Part shown: positions 33,290-41,811 of the stretch, in pieces | Layout of the letters: each line of letters starts with the position of its first letter | Numbering within the stretch: position 1 is the first letter of the stretch | DNA from: Zygnema cylindricum | Lineage: Eukaryota > Streptophyta > Zygnematophyceae > Zygnematales > Zygnemataceae | Assembly: GCA_037447655.1 (NCBI GenBank) | Contig: JBBHKE010001359.1 | Coordinates: forward strand, 16,294-80,293 | Length of the DNA: 64,000 bases | Direction of reading: 5' to 3' | Notes under the pieces: model-generated | Told to the model about the DNA's origin: nothing | Databases searched by the model: none | The model's input: the letters and a program-made list of their open reading frames with translations, nothing else | Position numbers and translations under genes: made by a program

Positions 33290-34480
33290 ATGAGGTAATC
33301 CTTCTGATTGGCTAATTGACTCAGGCGATTCTCATTACATGGGTTGTCAACGTGACATAATGATTAATATGGTTCCCCTTTGCCATCCCTTTACGCATTT
33401 ATTTGGGTAATAATATGATTCTAACCTCCACTCTCGTTGGACGGGTGTATATTAATTCCGGTTCGCACGCCTCTTGTCTAATCATGTTGGACAAAGTTTA
33501 TTTCGTACCCGACATCAAAAAAAATCTTCTTTCGGCTAGTTCGGCTTTGCGCCATGGGAGTGTTGGAATTCAAGTATTTTTTAGGTATAGAGATTCGCAA
33601 AGTTTGACTCCATCCGTACTATTTTGTACCTTGCAGCTCTTCATAATTGGGAATTACAGCAACTCGATGTCAAAACTGCTTTTCTTCATGGTAGACTTGC
33701 AAAAGATATATTTATAGAATAACCACCTGGTTACGTTGTTCCTGGAACCGAAACTCTTGTTTGTCATTTACGTAAGTCAATTTATGGTCTAAAACAAGCA
33801 CCTAGAGCTTGGAATCAAACCCTTGTCGCAACATTAATTAAAGAAGGATTTTGAGAAATCAGTGCAGATTTTGGGATTTATATTAGAGGTACAGGTGACC
33901 AGTTAATCATCATTATTATTTACGTAGATGATTTAATTCTCGCAGGTCCTAGTAAAACCTCTATTCATCAAGTCAAAGGCATTCTCTCATCCTATTGGCC
34001 TATGACTGAATTAGGCGATCTTGACTATTGCTTAGGCATCACTATTTTACGTCAGAGGTTTGCACGCATTTTACAAATGAGTCAAAAGCACTACATTCTT
34101 GATCTTCTTGAGCATTTTGACATGTCTGATTGCAAATGGTGCCTACTCCCCTTGATCCCAATACCACCTCACAAAAGTGTCATCCGATGGGAATGCCCAA
34201 GGAGATATAAGCTCTTTCTATCGGTCGATTGTAGGAAAATTGATGTATGCTATGCTTGGTACACAGCCAGATATATGTATCGTTGTTTGTCTTTTGTCTC
34301 AATTCTCGCATTATGTCACTCAACCTCATCTCGAAGCCGCCAAGCGTGTCCTTCGATACCTCTTGTAAAATGAGTAACCTAGACACCACGTTCAAGATGC
34401 ACAACGGAGTATTCCCAAAGATTCACTTGTAGCAACAGCAACGTTACATAGTGCACACAAGGAAAAGCTGGAGTTTTATA
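33290..34480 (+). pseudogene. Copia E protease, RT and RNase H remnants
   Basis: WLIDSGDSHYM near 33311 is a protease active-site motif, followed by VYFVPDIKKNLLSASSALRH. At 33561 the frame runs into a 27-bp copy of an LTR start (TGTTGGAATTCAAG...) after GGGAG. RT sequence follows (LAALHNWELQQLDVKTAFLH, SIYGLKQAPRAWN, IYVDDLILAGPS at about 33916). RNase H fragments lie at 34177-34400. Integrase is missing and several stops interrupt RT. Confidence 0.75.
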
Positions 34481-34867
34481 ACTCAGGAAGAGATTACAAG
34501 ATTGCTTGCTCGCTATTAGAAGTCTACTTCCAGAAAGAGTGACTCTTCACTAAATCTACTCACTATTTAAGCTAGCTACTTGCCAGTTACTCCAATACTA
34601 TAGTTGGTCAACTATGTACACGTGGACACACGTTATTAATTGCATAATATCCACATTAGGTTCTAGAACTATACAGTAGACTCTAAATTTTGCTACGTTG
34701 CTATGCTGCTAAGTTGCGTTGCAATGCTCCTATGCATTGCTAGTTTGACATCGCAGCTGCGCTGCTCTGACATTGCAACTACAAAAGCTTCTCCACTCTG
34801 CTCCCATTTTGTAACCCTGTTACAGTGCCTCCTACTAAGAATTCAGCGTCCCGCTGAATGTTGTACT
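34481..34867. other. No gene seen; GCAGC/GCAAC-rich stretch
   Basis: About 34690-34790 is rich in TTGC/GCTGC trinucleotide-like words, resembling the U3 of copia F. No boundary could be set. Confidence 0.35.
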
Positions 34868-36337
34868 TTAGGGAAATTGTATTTGTCGCAGTATTTCATC
34901 TTTCTCGCTGCGGTAATCGTGGAAGTCTTGATGGAGCGCATCAAACCTCTGGAGAAGTTGTTGGTGGTTATCCCGCAGTTCATCGATGTAGCTTTGTAAG
35001 TCTTCACATATCTTTTCCAGGAGACTAGTGCGATGGTTGTCGGTTGCCAGCCTCCGTCGAGTGATTCCCCACCTCAGGTGTTCGTCTCCTTCCTTGGGGG
35101 CGCTCTCTAGTGCTACCGGTTCTGGTCGAAGCAGTTCCGATACATTTTCGACCGGGATTAGACTTAACGAGGTTGGAGTTGTTTCCACTGGTTCCTCCTC
35201 TTCTTCCTTCGCTTCGGCTTCCCACCGCGGTACATTCCTCAATTTGAAGGAAACATGTTTTTTAGGAGCTCAGGCCCGCTGCAACGCGTTTCTCCGGGCC
35301 AATTTGAGTGTTAGTACCTCGAGTGTGACTTCAACCCGTGAAATGATATCGTGGAGGCGAATATCCTATGGGTGGTAATTTTGAAGTAGCCCGGGATTGT
35401 CCACCCGGTATCAATGGTGGTCCTTGACCAACTCTAAAAACGGCAAGACGTGAGAGTTCAGCTGGACGTAACTCTTATGAATATTCCCCAAGTCCTTTGT
35501 ACGCATGAAATTTTAAGCGGGGTTAAAAGGTACGCAGGCAGGAATATTGAGGGGTTCCTCGGGTTTCCCCGTACGCCACTCTGTTGGCCACTCTGCGGGG
35601 TCCCAGTAGAACCGTTTCAGAAAGCTGAAGGTTAGGTCGGGATTCAGGGAGTCTATGGGTAGAGGAAATAGATAGTCGGGGATTTCTTCTTCACTCTCAC
35701 TCTCTTCCTCCCTTTCTTTCTTCCCGTTGGATGAGGAATACGCCATCCTCGCTAGGATACTGCTCCTTCGCCTTCTTATCAGAGCTCTCCGAAGTCTGCT
35801 CATCGGCGATACTTTCCTTTTTTCAGGATCTCTCATCACTTCCAAGTTAGAGGCACGCTCCTCTTTGGGTAGAGGTGTCGGTTCTTGCTCTGGTTTTTTG
35901 ACATCTGAGAGCTCGTGATCCTCCTCCTCTTCACGGTCACCTTCTCTGAGTAGATTATACTCCGGATCTTGCGAATTTTCTGATCTTTCCCCTCCCGTGC
36001 TTCCACCTGTATCCTCCTCGCCAAAAGCTGCCTCTACCTATTTTCGTTCTTCCCTTATTGTTATGCCCCGGTCCACTTCTACCATGGCCTCTGCTGCGGC
36101 CAAAAGTCTATTGCGATAGGGCATAACGCCATTTCCCTTCCACACTAGTCTCATTCTTTTCGGTGGTGGAGAGGATGATGACGACATGGATGCTATTGTG
36201 ATTGATAGTTCCGGTAAATCAATAAGTGCAGGTAGGTTGTTGGTATGAAGCGAAAGGTTCTCCAGACTGGTGCTATTAGGTTTTTCATTAGAGTTGATAG
36301 CGACTTTAGTAAGGGGTTTTGGAAGTCTCATCATCAT
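34868..36337 (-). pseudogene. Degenerate long frame of unknown function, downstream of the chromovirus integrase
   Basis: A nearly continuous minus-strand frame runs from MSSSSSPPPKRMRLVWKGNG (about 36180) down to 34868, broken by a few stops. It has a Ser/Pro start, acidic linkers, a basic patch (RRALIRRRRSS), a W-rich segment (FLKRFYWDPAEWPTEWR) and a C-terminal coiled coil (LQSYIDELRDNHQQLLQRFD). Once copia F is removed it lies downstream of the gypsy integrase on the same strand. It could be an extra retroelement ORF, the gag of another element, or an unrelated gene. No family recognised. Confidence 0.35.
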
Positions 36338-36603
36338 AACCTACCCTGCGTCGCACTGTTCGAGGGTATCGCAGCGCTTAAAACTTTGTCGTTGAAAGGC
36401 TGCGGCGATATCACGGGTTCGATGTCGCCAAAGTTGCGATTCACAATTTCGCTGTTGCGATCCTCTGTCACCGCAGCCGAAATGCTGCAATTCTTTGACA
36501 ACGTAGCTGCTATTCTGCGATCCCCTAGTTGCGCAACGATAGCGCATCGGTCTTCCGTCAGCGCTGTTGCGTTTCGTTGCTGAGCCCCCAAGATGACTGC
36601 GAC

Positions 36604-36608
36604 GGTTG
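36604..36608. other. Target-site duplication GGTTG, left copy (copia F)
   Basis: GGTTG directly precedes TGTTGTTCTA at 36609. The identical right copy is at 49087-49091. The joined flanks read CTGCGAC-GGTTG-CGACAATG. Confidence 0.9.
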
Positions 36609-37503
36609 TGTTGTTCTATGACCACGGGTGCAGGTGGAGGAGCAGCAGTAGTAGATGTAGACATGATACACTCTCAGAAGCTATCAAGAATCTTACCAAA
36701 CAGCTGTTTTCAAAGGCTCACCAATTCTTACAAAAGAATCCAAACCTCACAAAACTATATCAGAATATAAAGAAGCATAAACATTGAAAACTCCCAAAGT
36801 TTCAGCACAATTAACCCGACAACACTCAAGATATAATACTCAGAAGTTTCACAAAAACTGTCTGCAATTTTACTACTTGGAAGTCTGGATACATAAAAAG
36901 CTCTAAGTCCTAAGTCTTATATTTTCCGTGTTCAATCGCCGATACAAGTGTACCTGAGAGTTACGTCCAAAATCAACCCACCTACTAAGATCTACGTGTT
37001 TTTAATCGTGCCAACCCAATCTATCATTGTACAGTCAATATTACTCAGAATCTATATTAAGTGATTTTACAAATACTTGTCGGCTAAGTCACTTGTGATA
37101 CTCTTATGAATCTCGTCCGTTGACTTGATTCATATCAATCGCAACTGCGTTGTCTTGTATTGGATCACATTCACATCACCCGTGGCCGCGGTGTCCCGCA
37201 CCGAATCATATCGAATATAGCAACAGCTACGTTGTCTTTACGAATCATATCCAAAGTAACCGCAGCTTCGTTTGTCTTGTCTGTGTCGCAACTTTGCTCC
37301 TGCGGTGCTCTGTTTGCATACCAGCTACGCTGCTGCGCTGCTTTGTCAGCATAGCAGCTGCGTTGCTCTGTCTGCATAGCAGTTGCGTTGTCCTATACTG
37401 CACTCAAGTGATGACGCATATCCTTATGAAACTTACGCTACAAATTACTCCATTTTTGCCGTTACACTAATATACCGAGACTTAAAGCTTTCTGAAATTA
37501 ACA
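36609..37503 (-). repeat. Copia F 3' LTR (895 bp)
   Basis: It ends at 37503, next to the purine tract TTTAGGGGAG (minus strand). U3 contains ~24-bp imperfect repeats rich in GCAGCTGC and GACAGAGCAGC (about 37300-37390). Similarity to the 48222-49086 copy is high but not perfect. Confidence 0.88.
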
Positions 37504-37986
37504 CTCCCCTAAAGGTTTAGACTCAGTGTATCAGCGCAGCTGCAATGTCGCACTTAGTGCATCATGGCAGCATAGTGGCGGAGCCATAGCAACTCAACAT
37601 GGCAACATAGCACTACAGCAAACCAACTAATCACCTGGGTCCACTACATCCTAATTTTGGGCTATCGCAGCATGGCAGTATCGCAGTGGAGCTACTCACC
37701 TATTCACCCAATCCTACGCATTCCTACAATAGTTGAACTTGGGAGCAGGAAGAGCTTTAGTAAGCATATCAACAACCATTCTTACATCTGGCTGATAGCA
37801 TAATTTGATCACCCTAGAGAACACTCTTTCTCTTACAAAGTGTAATCGTACATCCATGTGCTAACTCTTGATGTAGTGACTCGGGTTAGAGGTAATGGCA
37901 ATGGCAGGCTGGTTATCACACCAGATCACCTGTGGCCCAACCTGCATTTATCTTAGTTCTTGCAACATGGATTTTACCCATAAGAG
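37504..37986 (-). other. Copia F 3' untranslated region
   Basis: RNase H end remnants lie at about 37730-37986 (reversed LGSLRESYFFASVH-like stretches seen on the other strand). The rest is non-coding up to the purine tract and includes GCAGCTGCAA-type words. Confidence 0.45.
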
Positions 37987-39833
37987 TTATTTGAGGGCCG
38001 AGCTTGCTGCCATATATTTTGATTGTATTGTCGACTGCACTGTAACCTTTTGAAGTTTGTTGCTCCAGCAGCACGTTCCTTTCCCAATCTGCAAAACGAA
38101 TCCCGTGGTGGATTTTCGGCTTGGCATGTCGCCATAGCTTGCATCACTCCACATTTGCAGCTTCACTTCTCCTCCGCCTAGCGTGAGTTTGAGGTCTTTT
38201 GTTCCTGCTAAATATCTTAAGACTCTTCTTGCTGGATCAAAATCAGATTTTCTCGGATTCTCTAGACTTCTGCTCAGTACCCCAACTGCTGCAGCAATGT
38301 CAGGGCGGGTACAGTTCATGAAATATATTAAGCTTCCCACTAATTGTCTATAAGGTATTAGTGTCATAGGATCATTCTCCCTTGACTCTAAATACTCGTT
38401 AACATTGACACCTGGTTCTGTCTCTTCTCTCTCTAACTTCTGCCGAAATTCCATTGGAGTTAGACATCCTTTTGCCCCCCGCATTCCATACTCATCTAAC
38501 ATGTTTCCAATAACCTATTTTTGAGTTAATTTTATTACTTTCTTATTTCTTTCCCTCTCTACCTGGATTCTCAGAATATACTTTGCCTCACGAAGGTCTT
38601 TCATCTCGAACCGTGAGTTTAAAGCAGTTTTGATTTTGTTAATTTCAGCCATTGATTTGCTAATTAATATTAAATCATCTACATACACCGCTATATATAC
38701 TATCCCATTTCACCCTTTAGAATGTAGACAGAGTGATCAGAACTTATCCTTTGAAATTCTAGACTGGTCAAGAGTTCATCAAGGTTCAGATTCCATTGCC
38801 TACGGGCCTGTTTTAGGCCGTACAAAGATTTTAGCAACTTGCATACTAAGTGATCTTTTCCTGCTTCTACATACATTTCAGGCTACTGCATGTAAATGGT
38901 CTCTTCTAGTTCTCAATGCAAAAAGGTCGTCTTTACATCCATCTGATGAATTTCCATATCTTATATTGCAGCTAGGGACAGCAAAATCCTAACTGTCGGA
39001 AATCTTACAACCGGAGAAAATATTTCTTCAAAATCGATTCCTTCCTTTTGATTATAACCCTTTGCCACAAGTCTGGCCTTATATCGTTCAATGGTGTTAT
39101 CGGGATTTAACTTCACCTTGAATACCCATTTGCTGCCGATCGCCTTTCGGTCTGGAGGAAGTTCCATAAGCTCCCATGTTTGGGCCTCCATCATCGACTT
39201 CATTTCGTCGTTTGCTACCTCGATCCAGTGGTTCCGCTCTGGTGATGAGAAGGCCTCTTGGATGGTCAAGGGCTCCCCTGAGGGTGTCGAGTAGGCAAAG
39301 TGAGAGCTTGCTTGCATGCGGCTGCTGGATCTTCTTCCCCACGGAAATTCTGAGGGTGAGATCGTCGGATGCCGCGCATTGCGCTGATTGCGCTGGTTGC
39401 TATCCGTGTGTATTGACTGCTGGTGGTCCGGTGGGAATTGAACTGGATGAGTAATTCGGAGAGAGTCTGACTCTAGAGTCATTACCGGAGGATGTTGCAC
39501 CTGCGGGACAATTTCTTGCATGCAATCTAAGATGACATACTCCTGTACTTTTTGTTGCTTTTGCTGCTCTGTCATTTGAAATAAATCTATCGAGTTTAGT
39601 TCATCTTTTACAATGATATTCCTTGCTACAACTATTTTCTGCCTCTCAAATACAAAGACTTTGTAACCTTTAGAGTGATCATCATATCCTAACAAAATAC
39701 CTGGTAATCCCTTCGGTTCCATTTTCCATCTGTCCGTAGACGTATCTAAGATAAAGCATTGACTACCAAAGACTTTGAAATGGCTAACATCTGGTTTGCT
39801 ACCTGTCCAGATCTTGTAAGGACTAGTTTCCAC
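37987..39833 (-). pseudogene. Copia F RT and RNase H, broken
   Basis: The segment 39833-38961 carries the integrase C-terminus and the RT start ([57 protein letters not shown]). A stop follows. RT continues with several stops (38960-38580). RNase H and the connection domain (YRQLVGSLIYFMNCTRPDIA, MWSDASYGD) lie at 38502-37987. Catalytic motifs are recognisable, but no intact polyprotein remains. Confidence 0.85.
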
Positions 39834-39848
39834 CGATCTGGATCCTAT

Positions 39849-40433
39849 CTATTTCTTAATATAAACTGCACAATTTAGAGCCTCAGCCCAGAATTTTGGA
39901 TCCACATTTTTATCTGCGAGCATCGACCTAGAGCTCTCCGTGAGAGTTCTATTTAGTCTTTCCGACACCCCATTTTGTTCCAGTGAATATGGAACAGTCA
40001 ATAGATGACTAATACCTTCCTCGAGTAAAAAGGTTTCAAATTTTTTCAACGTATATTCACCACCATTGTCCGATCTGAGCTGCAAAATAGGTGAATTATG
40101 AAGTTTTTCAACCCATGCTTTATAGTGTTTGAAGTGACCAAACACTTCACTCTTCTCCTTCATGAAGTAAACTTTTGTAAACATGGAGAAATCATCTGTG
40201 AAAGTGACCATATCTTTCATCCCCCCGGCAGATGGAACCTTCGCATGACCAAAAACATCCGAATGAATTTGTAGTAAAGGTCTCGTTGACCGATGGTCAA
40301 ACTCTTTAAGAAATGGAAATTTGTGAATTTTGCCTAAAGCGCAACCATCACAAGTTTTGACCTGCTCATCTGTGATTGATACACCTTCTATTTTTCTAGC
40401 AATGACCATTTTCCTCAAACTCTCATTGTTTAC
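39849..40433 (-). pseudogene. Copia F integrase, 3' part of the split gene
   Basis: Minus-strand frame 40418-39849: CDGCALGKIHKFPF is the second half of the HHCC zinc finger. HSDVFGHAKVPSAGG, RSDNGGEYTLKKFE and EQNGVSERLNRTL give the D, D and E catalytic residues with canonical spacing. The 5' half (WHKRLGHV) lies on the far side of copia B at about 46870, so the gene is disrupted by the nested element. Confidence 0.88.
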
Positions 40434-40637
40434 TGTTGAAATAAGTAGTTTTTGTATTTTCTAGGTCTAAATTAATTAGTGGAAAAATATATAAAGAAAA
40501 TGTAGGCAGCCTGCCTCCATCTCTTCTCTCTTACCCCCATACTTGTTGTAGTCACTGAAGGAGAGAGAGAGCGATGGAGCCATGGCTGCCTCAGCTCCAT
40601 AGGAAGGACTAAAGAGTGACTTTAAGTCACTCTCAAC

Positions 40638-40715
40638 AAAAGGTTGAGTTCGGCATGACTCGAACCCCCGACCGGCAGAGCGCGGCGTAGCCGTTAGCTC
40701 TAACCAGTCTGTCGT
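40638..40715 (-). ncRNA. tRNA-like Pol III unit candidate, antisense in copia B 5' LTR
   Basis: On the minus strand an A-box-like TGGTTAGAGC (40706-40697, as in tRNA D-arms) is followed by the B box GGTTCGAGTC (40666-40657) and by TTTT at 40641-40638. The order, spacing (~30 bp between boxes) and the T-run ~15 bp after the B box fit an internal Pol III promoter and terminator. A full cloverleaf does not fold convincingly. Transcription is inference. Confidence 0.45.
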
Positions 40716-41256
40716 AAAAGTCCGTTAGGAGATATATGGTTTCATTAATATTTAAACTATAGTATAATGCATAAATCATTTAACTGAAACTCTTTACGAC
40801 ACGCATAGATATAGTTTAACGAAATGCGAAGTACTGTGCTAAATTGAAACGGATATTGTGCATTTTGTTTCGACAGCGAAACAAATATTTCGCAAGTATT
40901 TATTACGGCTCAGATTTCATTTCGCGTCAAATCTAACGGCGAACATCATCGCCGAAATCCCGGAATGGTCACTTTGGCATTTAGTGACGTGGCATGACCT
41001 GGCGCCACGTGGAGAGATGACAATCGGTCGCGGGAATTACGAGGAACGTACGGACGAGTGGAAAAAAGACACGCGTCCACCTAATTGCCTTGTCGTATAG
41101 AGGCCGTACTGAAAGTACATCGGCTGTAGTACTTTTTGGTACTACAAAGTTATCTGATTGGTTCGTACGGGCAGTAGATAGGGGTTGTGAGAGAGAACTA
41201 GGAAAAACTAGGACTTAGGAAAAATTAGGTAGTCACCTCTCTCTTTGAGTGTTTGT

Positions 41257-41263
41257 ATAAAAT
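41257..41263 (+). promoter_or_regulatory. Copia B TATA box
   Basis: TATAAAA, with equivalents at the same LTR position in both outer C LTRs (TATAAAAGG), D (TATAAAATTGG), the solo LTR (TATAAAT) and the B 3' LTR (46643-46649). An ATTGG (CCAAT) box lies ~100 bp upstream. Confidence 0.65.
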
Positions 41264-41457
41264 TGGCATTTTTGTCGGCTTATAACTTATCGCCTGGTTG
41301 GGTGTTTTCAGAGATTTTATTTCCTACGGACTCAGAGGAGTTCACGCTGCACAGGGGTGCATATAGATTGTCATCTTGACTACTTGGGCAGCAGTGGCTG
41401 TGGGTTTAAGTGGGAAAGTTAAAAACTATCTAGAGGCTTCCTGTATTCTGTAGTCCA

Positions 41458-41811
41458 ATGGAGGACACAGAATTGCAGGTTATGGGCCCACCCTCTAGGG
41501 TGCCCACCTTCAATGGATCTGGGTTCATCTATTGGGAAGCCATGATGATGGGAGCTTTGTGTGAAAAACGATACTGGGGTATCGGTAGTGGACAAGTGAA
41601 ACGTCCACCTTCAGGAACTCCACCAAGATTTGGAGGAGTAAGGTTTCCTGTAGCAACGGCTGCCTCAGCGGAGGAGGCAGATGATGGGGACAGCAGTGTG
41701 TTTGAAAAGGGGAAAGGGAAGGAGATACCCCTTACTCCTATTGACACAGTACCAGGAGCGGCGACCGTTAAGATCACGGAGAACGATACTCAAATGTGGT
41801 AGGATGTAAAC
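41458..41811 (+). pseudogene. Copia B gag N-terminus, ends at an in-frame TAG
   Basis: ATG at 41458 sits in the LTR hairpin loop (AATGGA). The frame reads MEDTELQ in the LTR, then VMGPPSRVPTFNG through the primer-binding site. It continues to TAG at 41800-41802 and goes on in the same frame into the next segment. Copia C has a sense codon there (TWDYNNMAAK), so the stop is a mutation. Confidence 0.8.
41478..41492 (+). other. Copia B primer-binding site (half tRNA-iMet)
   Basis: GGTTATGGGCCCACC is fully complementary to the anticodon stem-loop side of plant initiator tRNA-Met (GGTGGGCCCATAACC). It abuts the LTR end and is read in frame by gag as V-M-G-P. Confidence 0.75.

Larger units (their letters stand above)
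30761..34480 (+). mobile_element. Copia element E, degenerate, split by a solo LTR
   Basis: A partial LTR (30761-31088) is followed by a gag frame that starts in the LTR at 31067. It is interrupted at 31253-32507 by another LTR and then continues with gag, protease, RT and RNase H pieces to about 34480. Integrase is absent. Many stops and frameshifts are present, and no right-hand LTR was found. Its Gag and RT differ from copia A-D, so it is another lineage. Confidence 0.75.
40434..41477 (+). repeat. Copia B 5' LTR
   Basis: It runs TGTTGAAATAAG ... GAATTGCA. Features in order: conserved TATTTTCTAGGTCT; TATATAAA at about 40488; U3 hairpin 40515-40579; antisense tRNA-like block 40638-40715; CACGTGG near 41009; GTAC-rich block 41090-41170 with ATTGG; TATAAAA at 41257-41263; hairpin with the gag ATG 41445-41473. 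The late TATA box is shared by other copies, so transcription probably starts about 190 bp before the LTR end. Confidence 0.9.

Noticed and set aside
37150-37470. Cys/Leu-rich plus-strand frames in copia F LTRs
   Set aside because: Antisense of U3 repeats; they differ between the two LTRs and lack conservation.
40638-40715. A genuine tRNA gene
   Set aside because: A/B boxes and T-run are present, but the acceptor and anticodon arms do not pair properly, so I call it tRNA-like only.
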